Source: JAOUEA01 sp035550775 (GTDB lineage: Bacteria > Actinomycetota > UBA4738 > HRBIN12). Taken from it: DNA of 42,710 nucleotides. The stretch covers positions 1 to 42,710 of the forward strand of contig DASZOO010000027.1 of the NCBI GenBank assembly GCA_035550775.1, written 5' to 3'. Position 1 is the first letter of the stretch; the number at the start of each line of letters is the position of its first letter. Under the pieces are notes generated by a model, which saw only the letters and a program-made list of their open reading frames with translations, did not search any database and was not told where the DNA came from. The translations under genes and the position numbers were made by a program. This document shows positions 9,357 through 16,833 of this stretch, piece by piece.

Positions 9357-9370
9357 GCGAAACGTTTCGC
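9357..9370. promoter_or_regulatory. Perfect 14-bp palindrome, LacI-type operator candidate
   Basis: GCGAAACGTTTCGC is a perfect palindrome with a central CG and GAAAC/GTTTC arms, which is the general shape of LacI/GalR-family operators. CTCG and CGAG just outside extend the symmetry with one extra base on the left. A second small palindrome, TTTCGAAA, lies at 9401-9408. Both are in the gap upstream of the CAP gene and behind the hydrolase gene. No LacI-type gene is in the window, so the regulator, if any, is elsewhere. Confidence 0.45.
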
Positions 9371-9447
9371 CGAGGTTTCCTGGGTGGCAGACCGAACCGT
9401 TTTCGAAAGAAATCTGCTCGCGCGGCGGGTCGATCCCGCCCCCTCGC

Positions 9448-10317
9448 TCAGGTCGGGAGCCAGGCGGCGAGCCCGTCCTCGCCCGTCGTCACGCGGCCGA
9501 ACGGCTCCGCGAAATGGGTCGGCGCGAGCGTCGTCCCCCGGTGTGAGAGGGCCTCGGCGAGCACGGATCGCCTCGTCGTGGCCGCCTGCGCCGGGACCGT
9601 GTCGGTGCCCGAGGGCCAGTCCGGGTGGGCGAGCTGGATCGGATGGTTGAAGGTGTCGGCCGTGATGATCGCCCTCGCCCCCTTCGAGCGCAGCCGCACG
9701 ATCTGATGGCCGGGCGTGTGGCCGGGGGCGAGACGGATCTCGATGCCGTCGGCGAGCGGATGGTTGCCCTCGAGCAGTGTGAGCCGCCCGTCGCGCTCGA
9801 GCGGGTGCAGCAGGAGGGTGTCGATGACGCGATCCTCCTCCTCGTCGCGCGCGAGCTCCGACAGCCACTCGCGGTCGGCCCGTTGCAGCAGGTAGGTGGC
9901 CCGCGGGAACGTCGGCGCCGGCCCGCCCTCCTCGAACCCGACCGTGCCGCCGACGTGATCGTCGTGCACGTGGGTGAGCACGACCGTCTCGATGGAATCG
10001 GCAGGGGTGCCGGTCTCCCGCAGCGCCTCGAGGAGCTGCCCGGGAGCGCCGAACCACTCGGGTCCGGGAGCGCCGGGCCCCCCGACCCCCGTGTCCACGA
10101 GGAGGACGCCGCCGGGATGGCGCACGAGCCATGCCCGGACGTGCAGGCGCCAACCGCCGCCGTCACCGACCAGGGCCGGCCAGCGATCGTGGAAGCCCTC
10201 GAGCGCCTCGAGGGGCACGTCGGGGAACGACTCGGCGAGCGGCGATCGCAGCTCGCGCACACCGTCGAGCAGCGCGATCATCTCGATGTGCCCGACGGTG
10301 AGCGAGGTGGTGAGCAT
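9448..10317 (-). CDS. Metallo-beta-lactamase-fold hydrolase
   Basis: The 289-aa protein has the metallo-beta-lactamase fold. The metal motif HVHDDH is clear (TVVLTHVHDDHVGGTVGF), preceded by LLVDTGVGG, and the later metal ligands are likely in APGHTPGHQ, TADTFNHP and the terminal THF. The domain fills the protein. The ATG at 315-317 of the 10-kb block (position 10317 on this strand) was chosen because the sequence upstream has no family similarity and extends into the promoter of the divergent lipoprotein gene. The subgroup resembles quorum-quenching lactonases and related esterases, but no substrate can be assigned. It is probably cytosolic, as no signal peptide is present. The divergent neighbour starts 128 bp away. 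Confidence 0.88.
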   Translation of the reverse strand: MLTTSLTVGHIEMIALLDGVRELRSPLAESFPDVPLEALEGFHDRWPALVGDGGGWRLHVRAWLVRHPGGVLLVDTGVGGPGAPGPEWFGAPGQLLEALRETGTPADSIETVVLTHVHDDHVGGTVGFEEGGPAPTFPRATYLLQRADREWLSELARDEEEDRVIDTLLLHPLERDGRLTLLEGNHPLADGIEIRLAPGHTPGHQIVRLRSKGARAIITADTFNHPIQLAHPDWPSGTDTVPAQAATTRRSVLAEALSHRGTTLAPTHFAEPFGRVTTGEDGLAAWLPT

Positions 10318-10445
10318 GGGGCGCGAGTCTACCTGCCACCTCGTCGGCGATCCCGGCACCCTTGCGTGAGACCACGCCGGCCGCCGGGTAGGCTCGCCAC
10401 ACCACCGCAACCGCTCGACCCGCCGACCACCCCAGGAGGAGATCG

Positions 10446-11366
10446 ATGCCCACCGCCCGAGCGTGGATCCGGGGCCTCGCGACGTTCGCGGGGCTCACCC
10501 TGCTGCTGGCGGGATGCCTGAAGCTGGACATGGCGATCACGCTGTCGCCGGAAGACACGGTCGACGGCGAGATGGTGTTCGCGGTGAACAAGGAGCTGCT
10601 CGAGCTCACCGGGCAGAACCTCGACGACCTGCTCGGCGACACCAGCCTGCCCGAGGACGTCGAGGGAGCGACCACGGAGCCGTACGAGGACGAGCGGTTC
10701 GTCGGCACCCGCGTGACCTTCGAGGGCGTCGCGCTCGCGGACATGCAGGAGAGCTCGGATCCCGACGCGCTGACGATCGAGCGCGTCGGCGACACGTTCG
10801 AGGTCGGCGGCGTGATGGATCTCGCGACGCAGGACGCCGAGATCGAGGGGAACCCGTTCGAGGCCCAGATCAAGGAGGCCTTCGACACGGCGGAGCTCCG
10901 CATCGCCATCACGTTCCCCGGCGAGGTGCTCGAGACCAACGGCCGGGTCGACGGGACGACCGTGACGTGGGAACCGGTGTTCGGCGAGCGAACGGAGATC
11001 ATGGCCGTCGCCTCGGCCTCGAGCGAGGGCGGAGAAGGCAGCGGTGAGGGCACCGAGGACGGCACCGAGGCCGCCGGGGGGTCCTCCGAGGGCTCGTCGA
11101 GCGGGAACACGCTGCTCTACGTGATCCTGGGGTTGATCGCGATCGCCGTGGTGGTGGGGATCTTCGTGATGATGCGACGGCGCGGCGCCGTCTCGACCCC
11201 GGCCGGCTCGCCGTTCCCGTCGGATCAGGATGCGGTCACGGCCCCCGTGTCGCCGGCTTCGGCACCCGAACCACCGGCGGTCCCTCCGGATGCTCCGGGG
11301 GTTCCTCCCGCGCCCGCGCCCCCGGTCGATCCGCCCCGGTCTCCGGAGGAAGGCGGCACCCCCTAG
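10446..11366 (+). CDS. LppM-like membrane-anchored lipoprotein
   Basis: The 306-aa protein has a lipoprotein signal with lipobox LLAGC (C24), followed by CLKLDMAITLSPEDTVDGEM. That opening is typical of the LppM family of actinobacteria, where M. tuberculosis LppM affects phagosome maturation. The globular region spans about residues 24-195. A Gly/Glu/Ser-rich linker is followed by a single transmembrane helix (TLLYVILGLIAIAVVVGIFV, about residues 220-240) with an arginine stop-transfer, and a Pro/Ala-rich C-terminal tail. The protein could thus be anchored both by lipid and by helix. The start is strongly supported by an AGGAGG-type site 7 bp before the ATG. No operon partner follows in the first 94 bp. 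Confidence 0.82.
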   Translation: MPTARAWIRGLATFAGLTLLLAGCLKLDMAITLSPEDTVDGEMVFAVNKELLELTGQNLDDLLGDTSLPEDVEGATTEPYEDERFVGTRVTFEGVALADMQESSDPDALTIERVGDTFEVGGVMDLATQDAEIEGNPFEAQIKEAFDTAELRIAITFPGEVLETNGRVDGTTVTWEPVFGERTEIMAVASASSEGGEGSGEGTEDGTEAAGGSSEGSSSGNTLLYVILGLIAIAVVVGIFVMMRRRGAVSTPAGSPFPSDQDAVTAPVSPASAPEPPAVPPDAPGVPPAPAPPVDPPRSPEEGGTP

Positions 11367-11412
11367 CCGCCGGCGCCGGCCCGGGCTGCGCGGATTCGCC
11401 GTGCTGTGCGGG

Positions 11413-11434
11413 GGGCGCTTACGATATGGCGCCC
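11413..11434 (+). promoter_or_regulatory. Candidate promoter/operator of the molybdenum hydroxylase operon
   Basis: GGGCGC (11413-11418) and GCGCCC (11429-11434) form an inverted repeat centred on TACGAT (11420-11425), which fits a -10 hexamer. The start codon of the large-subunit gene is 36 bp downstream. A regulator bound here would block the promoter. The -35 region is not convincing, so this is a suggestion only. Confidence 0.35.
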
Positions 11435-11460
11435 GTACACCTCCGAACGAAGGGAGTCTC

Positions 11461-13740
11461 GTGGCCGACACCGACGCCGCTCCGCCGCGACCGCGGTTCC
11501 TGCGTTCGGACGGGAAGGAGAAGGTCACGGGAGCGGGTCGCTACACGGCCGACCTCACCCTGACGGGCCAGGCGTTCGCGAAGTTCCGCTACGCCGACCA
11601 TCCTCACGCCCGCATCACGCGCCTCGACACGTCGAAGGCTCGCGCGCTTCCCGGCGTGGTGGCGGTGGTCACCCAGGACGACCTTCCCGACGTGCGGTTC
11701 GGCGGACTGGTGCAGGACCGCACACTGTTCGCGAAGGACGTCGTCCGGTTCGAGGGCGAGATCGTCGCGGGCGTCGCCGCGCTCACCGAGGAGATCGCCG
11801 CCGAAGCGGCACGCCAGATCGAGGTGGACTACGAGCCGCTCCCGGTGGTGAGCGACTTCGTCGCCGCCATGGAACCGGGGGTCCCGCCGATCCACCCGGA
11901 CCTCGCGTCCTACGAGAAGGACGAGAACGTCGTCGCCGACGGGAACACGATGGCGTACTCGACGATCGTGAAGGGCGACGCCGACGCCGGCATGGCCGAG
12001 GCCGACCTCGTCGTGCGGGGCCGCTACGTCTCCGATGCGTCGCAGGGGGTCCCCATCGAGCCCAGGGCCGTGGTCGCCCAGTGGCGGGGCGACGAGGTCA
12101 CGATCTGGTCCTCGACCCAGGTGCCGTACGCGGCGAGGGAGGGCGTGGCGCACACGCTGCAGGTGCCCGAGGCGAACGTGCGCATCGTGGTCCCGCTGCT
12201 CGGCGGCGGGTTCGGTGCGAAGTGCGACCTGCACTTCGAGGCCCAGGTAGCAGCGCTCGCCCGCGCGGCCGGTCGCCCCGTGAAGCTCGTCTTCAGCCGG
12301 CGCGAGGAGTTCACCGCGATCGCCCAGCGGCGAGAGGGCATCGTGATGGAGTTCGAGACCGGCGTGACGCGCGAGGGCCGGCTGGTCGCCCGGCGAGCGA
12401 AGCTGGTGCTCGACAAGGGCGCGTACTGCGGGGAGGGGGGCTTCCTCGGTCAGATGGCCGCGATGCACGCGTGCGGCCCCTACGTGATCGAGCACATCTT
12501 CGTCGAGGCGTTCCTGAACTACACGAACAACCAGCCGTCGGGCTCGGTGCGTGCCCCGACCGCTCCCCAGGTGTGTTGGGGACTCGAGCAACACATGGAC
12601 GAGGTCGCGCGCGCGATCGAGATGGACCCGGTCGAGCTGCGCCGGCGCTCCCTGATCGAACAGGGCGCCGAGGGTCCGACCAGGCAGATCTTCGACGAGA
12701 TCGGCATGAAGCGCACCCTCGAGCGCGCGGTCGAGATGATCGGCTACGAGCGCGAGCTGCCCGAGGACGAGGGCATCGGGGTCGCCGTCGGCTGGTGGCC
12801 GTGCATGCCGGCGTCCTCGGGCGCATACGTGCACCTCAACGGGGACGGCAGCGGGACGATCGTGACCGGCGCGCAGGAGAACGGCAGCGGCGCCGTCATG
12901 GCGATGCCGATGTTCGTGGCCGAGGAGCTGGGCATGCGTCCGGAGGACTTCACGATCCTCTACCAGGACACCGCCGCCGCGAACTGGGACATGGGCTCGT
13001 GCGGTTCCCAGACCACGTTCAACAGCGGCCGCGCGATCCTGGCGGCGGCCGCCGACGTGCGCGAGCAGTTGCTCGATGCCGCCGCCGAGGAGCTCGAGGT
13101 CGACCGTCAGGACCTGGAGCTCGCCGACGGCACGGTGCGCGTCAAGGGGTCGCCCGACCGCTCCGTGTCGGTCGGCGACCTCGCCGGGGCCGGCACGATC
13201 CACGGGAAGGGCTCGGGCGACGTTCCAGAGGTGCCCGGGGGCGACACCGGGGGGTGCGTGGGCCGCCTCGGCAACGAGACGTTCCTCGCGCCGCAGCTGA
13301 TCACCCAGGCCGCACACGTCAAGGTGGACCGGGCGACCGGCGTCGTGCGGGTCCTGAAGGTGGCGGCCGCGCACGACTCGGGCATGATCCTGAACCGCTC
13401 CGGCGCCGACGGACAGGTCACCGGCGGCGTCGTGATGGGGGTCGGGCTCGCCCTCAGCGAAGGGACGCAGCTGGACGACGAGGGCCGGCAGCGCAACCCG
13501 GCGCTGCTCGACTACAAGCTCGTGACCTCCGCCGACACGCCCGAGATCGAGGTCGACTGGATCCAGGTGCCCGCCAAGGGTGCGGGCCCCCGGGGCTCCA
13601 AAGGCGTGGGGGAACCGCCGCAGGTGCCGACCGCCGCCGCCATCGCCAACGCGATCGCCTCCGTGGTGGGCACCCAGGTGCGGCAGCTGCCGATGACGCC
13701 CGAGCGGGTGTGGGCGGCGAGCAGGGGGGCGGGCGCATGA
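11461..13740 (+). CDS. Molybdenum hydroxylase large (molybdopterin-binding) subunit
   Basis: The 759-aa protein belongs to the xanthine dehydrogenase / CoxL superfamily and binds the molybdenum cofactor. Visible elements are the N-terminal KVTGAGRYTADL start of the a/b hammerhead domain, the cofactor segment GGGFGAKCDLHFEAQ near residue 248, RAPTAPQ with R364 in the substrate-pocket region, the QTTFNSGRA loop, and GVGEPPQVPTAAAIANA near the C-terminus, where E718 is the expected catalytic glutamate. The form I CO dehydrogenase signature AYXCSFR is absent, and so is the form II AYRGAGR, so the substrate is not CO on this evidence. The GTG at 11461 was chosen for its AAGGGAG ribosome site and family-typical beginning. 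It overlaps the FAD-subunit gene by ATGA. Confidence 0.93.
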   Translation: MADTDAAPPRPRFLRSDGKEKVTGAGRYTADLTLTGQAFAKFRYADHPHARITRLDTSKARALPGVVAVVTQDDLPDVRFGGLVQDRTLFAKDVVRFEGEIVAGVAALTEEIAAEAARQIEVDYEPLPVVSDFVAAMEPGVPPIHPDLASYEKDENVVADGNTMAYSTIVKGDADAGMAEADLVVRGRYVSDASQGVPIEPRAVVAQWRGDEVTIWSSTQVPYAAREGVAHTLQVPEANVRIVVPLLGGGFGAKCDLHFEAQVAALARAAGRPVKLVFSRREEFTAIAQRREGIVMEFETGVTREGRLVARRAKLVLDKGAYCGEGGFLGQMAAMHACGPYVIEHIFVEAFLNYTNNQPSGSVRAPTAPQVCWGLEQHMDEVARAIEMDPVELRRRSLIEQGAEGPTRQIFDEIGMKRTLERAVEMIGYERELPEDEGIGVAVGWWPCMPASSGAYVHLNGDGSGTIVTGAQENGSGAVMAMPMFVAEELGMRPEDFTILYQDTAAANWDMGSCGSQTTFNSGRAILAAAADVREQLLDAAAEELEVDRQDLELADGTVRVKGSPDRSVSVGDLAGAGTIHGKGSGDVPEVPGGDTGGCVGRLGNETFLAPQLITQAAHVKVDRATGVVRVLKVAAAHDSGMILNRSGADGQVTGGVVMGVGLALSEGTQLDDEGRQRNPALLDYKLVTSADTPEIEVDWIQVPAKGAGPRGSKGVGEPPQVPTAAAIANAIASVVGTQVRQLPMTPERVWAASRGAGA

Positions 13741-14633
13741 GTCGATCGTTCACCTCGGCCGGCACGCTCGACGAGGCCTTCGCGGCGATCGGCGCGGGCG
13801 CCCGTCCCGTCGCCGGCGGGACCGACCTCGTGGTCGGGGCGCGGCAGGGCAAGGCGCCGCTTCCCGAGGCGATCGTCGCGATCGATCGCATCGAGGCGCT
13901 GCGGGTCCTCGACGACACCGGTGGGGGGCTGCGCATCGGCGCCCTCGTCACCCACGAGGACGTCGTCGCGAGCGCCGCCGTCCGGTCGCGGTTCACGGCG
14001 CTCGCCGACGCGTCGGCGATCGTCGGCTCGCACGCGACCCGGGCCAACGGCACGATCGGCGGGAACGTGATGAACGCGTCGCCCGCGATGGACACCGGCG
14101 GCCCGTTGCTGTGCCTGGGCGCCACGGCCACCCTCCGATCGGCGAGCGGTGAGCGTGTGCTCTCGCTCGACGAGCTGTGGGCTGGTCCGGGAGCGACGAC
14201 GGCCGACGCCGGCGAGTTGCTGACCGCGATCGAGGTGCCCGCACCGGCGCCGGGCACCGGCTCGGCGTACGTCCGGCTCGAGTACCGGCGCCAGATGGAG
14301 ATCGCGGTCGTCGGTGCGAGCGCGGTCGTCACCCTCGCCGATGGCTCGGTGAGCGACGCGCGAGTCTCGATCACGGCGCTGTCGCCGACGATCCGCCGCG
14401 TGGCCGAGGCCGAACGGGCGTTGGTCGGCGGCGACGGAGGCGATGCCGGCGTCGCGGCAGCCGCACGAGCCGCGGCCGAGGGAGCCGCGCCGATCAGCGA
14501 CGTCCGTGCTTCCGCCGACTACCGCACCGCGATGGCCGAGGTCGTGGCCCGCCGTGCGATCGCCGCCGCGATCGCGAGGGCCGGCGGCGGCGACGTTCCC
14601 ATCCCTGCGAGCGACGCGCTCTACGGCGCGTGA
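13737..14633 (+). CDS. Molybdenum hydroxylase FAD-binding subunit
   Basis: The 298-aa protein is the CoxM/XdhB-type flavin subunit, which passes electrons from the 2Fe-2S centres to the acceptor. It shows both FAD motifs: AGGTDLVV at residues about 25-32 and TIGGNVMNASPAMDTGGPLL near residue 105. The C-terminal CO-dehydrogenase flavoprotein domain follows (EYRRQMEIAVVGASAVV to the end). The start is the ATG overlapping the stop of the large-subunit gene (ATGA), which implies translational coupling. The next gene begins 16 bp downstream. Length and motifs are complete. Acceptor and substrate remain unknown. Confidence 0.93.
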   Translation: MSRSFTSAGTLDEAFAAIGAGARPVAGGTDLVVGARQGKAPLPEAIVAIDRIEALRVLDDTGGGLRIGALVTHEDVVASAAVRSRFTALADASAIVGSHATRANGTIGGNVMNASPAMDTGGPLLCLGATATLRSASGERVLSLDELWAGPGATTADAGELLTAIEVPAPAPGTGSAYVRLEYRRQMEIAVVGASAVVTLADGSVSDARVSITALSPTIRRVAEAERALVGGDGGDAGVAAAARAAAEGAAPISDVRASADYRTAMAEVVARRAIAAAIARAGGGDVPIPASDALYGA

Positions 14634-14649
14634 GGAGCACGAGAGACGC

Positions 14650-15174
14650 ATGAAGACCGCGGCGACGCTCACCGTGAACGGCACCGACTACCCGATCGAG
14701 ATCGATCCGCATCGCTCGCTGTTGAAGGCCGTGCGGGAGGAGATCGGCCTGACCGGGTCGAAGGAGGGCTGCGACGACTCCGAGTGTGGCGCCTGCATGA
14801 TGCTGCTCGACGGCCGCCCGGTGAACTCCTGCTCGTACCTGGCGATGCAGGCCGTCGGGAAGCAGATCACGACGGTGGAGGGGCTCGCCGGCGGGCTGGG
14901 GGTGGGCGCCCTGCAGGCGGAGTTCCTGCAGCAGGGCGGGGTGCAATGCGGCTTCTGCACGCCCGGCATGCTCGTGTCGGCGACGGCGCTGCTGCGACGC
15001 AACCCCCGGCCGACCGAGGACGAGGTGCGGCTCGCGCTGGCGGGCAACCTCTGCCGATGCACGGGGTACGGCGGCATCGTGAAGGCCGTCATGGAGACCG
15101 CAGCGGGCCACGAACCGGAGCTGGCATCGCCTCCTGTTCATGAGGCTCGGCACGCAACGCACCGCGCGGGCTGA
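14650..15174 (+). CDS. Molybdenum hydroxylase 2Fe-2S subunit
   Basis: The 174-aa protein is the CoxS-type iron-sulfur subunit. The plant-ferredoxin-like N-terminal cluster is ligated by C41, C46, C49 and C61 (GCDDSECGACMMLLDG and a later C). The second, helical domain has C100, C103, C135 and C137 (QCGFCTPG and LCRCTGY). All eight ligands are present. It completes an operon in the order large, FAD, 2Fe-2S. The last 20 residues after the helical domain are polar and not conserved in the family as I know it. No maturation gene (CoxF/XdhC or MobA type) follows; the next gene is on the other strand. Confidence 0.94.
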   Translation: MKTAATLTVNGTDYPIEIDPHRSLLKAVREEIGLTGSKEGCDDSECGACMMLLDGRPVNSCSYLAMQAVGKQITTVEGLAGGLGVGALQAEFLQQGGVQCGFCTPGMLVSATALLRRNPRPTEDEVRLALAGNLCRCTGYGGIVKAVMETAAGHEPELASPPVHEARHATHRAG

Positions 15175-15231
15175 GCCTCGAGGCGACTTCGTGGGCTCGC
15201 GAGGGTCCATGCGCCGGGCTCGTACCGGAGC

Positions 15232-16488
15232 TCAGGGCGTCATCGACCAGATCGCGACCGTCTCGTGCGGCGCGAGGTTCCTCCACGACGCGATCGTCTC
15301 CGTGGAGATCTCGATGGCGTCGCCCGCGTGCAGGGCCTCGGTCTCGTCGCCGATCCGGAGCTCCAGCACGCCGGAGACGACGACGACGACTTCGCTCAGC
15401 TTCGTCGTGAACGGCGGGCGACGGCCGGAGGAGCCGCGCGCGAACCGCACGAGTTGCATGCCCGGACCCGTCGAGGATCCGACCAGCTGCTCGGCCTCGA
15501 CGCCCGGAGCAATCGTGTGCTGCGGCCTGTTCCCTCGCCGGGCCACGCGGTACGGGCCCGGTGCCGGGCGATCGTCGCCTCCGAACGGCATGCCCAGCTC
15601 GGTCCAGGCTCGGGTGAGGGTGGCACCCGACAGTCCGGCGGCGCCCCGTTCCGCCTGGGAGAGCGCGCTCGGGCTGATGCCGATCCTCCGTGCCAACTCC
15701 GCCTGGGAGAGCCCTCGGGTTCGTCGAGCCTCCCGAAGGAGCGCGCCGACGCGTTCCTTCGCCCCGGCCTCCTGTTCGTGCACGAGCCTGGCGCGGCCCG
15801 CCTCGAACCGGATCGTGGCCCGTCTGCCGACGACCTCGGGCGCGCGGCCCTCGGCCTTGACGACCCGCAGCCCGAACCCGTCGTCGGCCGTCTCGATCCG
15901 CACGACCACCTGGGTGACCCTCGTGAGCCGCGACAGGAACGACGGGTCGTGGGCGCTGCGATCGAGCACCCAGAGCGCGACCGTGCGCAGCTCGTACAGC
16001 CGTGGGCACGAGCGCAGGAAGAACGAGAGGGCTTCGTCGGCTCCCCAGACCTCTTGCATGCCGGTGAGGCTGTCGAACACGTAGCGCGTGTCGGGCCCGA
16101 GCTCGTCCTCGAGCGCGCTCATCGAGGCCCGCACTCCGTCGGGGTCGGCCACCTCGCGCAGCCGCTCGATCCGGGGGGATCGCGCTCGCCTCGACCGGTA
16201 GAAGCGTTCGAACGCCGCATCCGAGCCGCCGAGCCCGTCGGTGTAGAGATCGACCAGCACGGTTCGCTGCGGGTGCCACCGGCCGGCGAACCGGTCGAGG
16301 ACGACGCTCGGTGGCACGTGCAGGCTCACGTAGGCGAGGCCGGCCGCCTTCGAGGAAGCCTGGACGAACGCGGAGACGAAGCTGTCGAGGGATACCTCGC
16401 CGTCGCCCTCGAACACCAGGTTGTCCCCGATGCGGACGCCCCCGATCAGGTCGTCGAGGGGGCGCAGGCCCGTGCTGGGGCGGGTCAT
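15232..16488 (-). CDS. KaiC/RecA-like, XRE helix-turn-helix and cupin fusion regulator
   Basis: The 418-aa protein appears to hold three domains. Residues 1-235 resemble a KaiC/RadA-type RecA fold (TGLRPLDDLIGG at the start, a Walker B-like YVFDSLTG with D139). The Walker A loop is degenerate, however: the segment at 24-35 reads LVFEGDGEVSLD and lacks the GKT/GKS residues, so ATP hydrolysis is doubtful. Residues 245-300 are an XRE-type DNA-binding domain (LREARRTRGLSQAELARRIG, SPSALSQAERG). Residues about 345-415 are a small cupin (SEVVVVVSGVLELRIGDE, LHAGDAIEI, SWRNL). XRE-cupin fusions are common regulators; the added KaiC-like sensor part is unusual. It converges on the molybdenum hydroxylase operon and follows a small ORF by 42 bp. 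No clear ribosome site precedes the ATG. Target genes and ligand are unknown. Confidence 0.8.
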   Translation of the reverse strand: MTRPSTGLRPLDDLIGGVRIGDNLVFEGDGEVSLDSFVSAFVQASSKAAGLAYVSLHVPPSVVLDRFAGRWHPQRTVLVDLYTDGLGGSDAAFERFYRSRRARSPRIERLREVADPDGVRASMSALEDELGPDTRYVFDSLTGMQEVWGADEALSFFLRSCPRLYELRTVALWVLDRSAHDPSFLSRLTRVTQVVVRIETADDGFGLRVVKAEGRAPEVVGRRATIRFEAGRARLVHEQEAGAKERVGALLREARRTRGLSQAELARRIGISPSALSQAERGAAGLSGATLTRAWTELGMPFGGDDRPAPGPYRVARRGNRPQHTIAPGVEAEQLVGSSTGPGMQLVRFARGSSGRRPPFTTKLSEVVVVVSGVLELRIGDETEALHAGDAIEISTETIASWRNLAPHETVAIWSMTP

Positions 16489-16530
16489 CGCCGGCGCGCT
16501 AGCGGTGCCGGCCTCGGGACGGCCAGGGCG

Positions 16531-16719
16531 TCACGATCCGAACCAGAGGGGCCCCGCGCGACCGGCCACGCCGAGCTCGGCGAGCCGCGACCACCGATCG
16601 CGGCCCGAGCGTCGGTGCCGCGGGGTCTCGGTCTCGCCCGACCTCGCGCGTGCCTTCGGGGGTCGGCCGACCCGTGCGCCGCTGGCGTGGTCGGTCGCGG
16701 GGACGATCCGGACGTTCAT
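16531..16719 (-). CDS. Small basic protein, unknown function
   Basis: A 62-aa ORF starts with ATG at 16717-16719, eight bases after a full AGGAGG ribosome site, which is the main reason to believe it. It begins MNVRIVPATDHASGARVGRPPKARAR (shown in two parts: MNVRIVPATDHAS and GARVGRPPKARAR). The product is rich in Arg and has a GRPPK element similar to an AT-hook core, so nucleic-acid binding is conceivable but unproven. A GTG two codons further upstream overlaps the ribosome site and is less likely. It lies 42 bp before the KaiC-like/XRE/cupin gene on the same strand, and its upstream region contains the large inverted repeat at 16775-16810. It could instead be a chance ORF. Confidence 0.45.
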   Translation of the reverse strand: MNVRIVPATDHASGARVGRPPKARARSGETETPRHRRSGRDRWSRLAELGVAGRAGPLWFGS

Positions 16720-16774
16720 CGGGGCCACCTCCTGCCGGCGACGGCCGGCGACGATCTCGGACGTTGAGGTAGAG

Positions 16775-16810
16775 TATCACTTCACGCGACGCACTGAGCG
16801 TGAAGTGATA
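16775..16810. promoter_or_regulatory. Perfect 13-bp inverted repeat between divergent genes
   Basis: TATCACTTCACGC (16775-16787) and GCGTGAAGTGATA (16798-16810) are exact reverse complements separated by ten bases. The centre-to-centre distance of the arms is 23 bp, about two helical turns, as expected for a dimeric regulator bound to one face of DNA. The site lies 24 bp before the Gre-family gene and 56 bp before the small basic ORF, so it can control both. It is AT-richer than its surroundings. It does not match CIRCE or HAIR, the heat-shock operators of this layout. An RNA hairpin role is also possible. Confidence 0.7.
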
Positions 16811-16833
16811 GCCGATCCACCGATGGAGGGAGC

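Noticed and set aside
11406..14633. Very long plus-strand frame spanning the large and FAD subunit genes
   Set aside because: Only its last 298 codons, from 13737, match a family (FAD subunit). The earlier part is an off-frame reading of the large subunit.
11461..15174. Aerobic CO dehydrogenase
   Set aside because: The large subunit lacks both AYXCSFR and AYRGAGR, and no cox accessory genes are nearby, so a more general molybdenum hydroxylase call was used.
16775..16810. CIRCE or HAIR heat-shock operator
   Set aside because: The layout is similar but the arms do not match TTAGCACTC or CTTGAGT.
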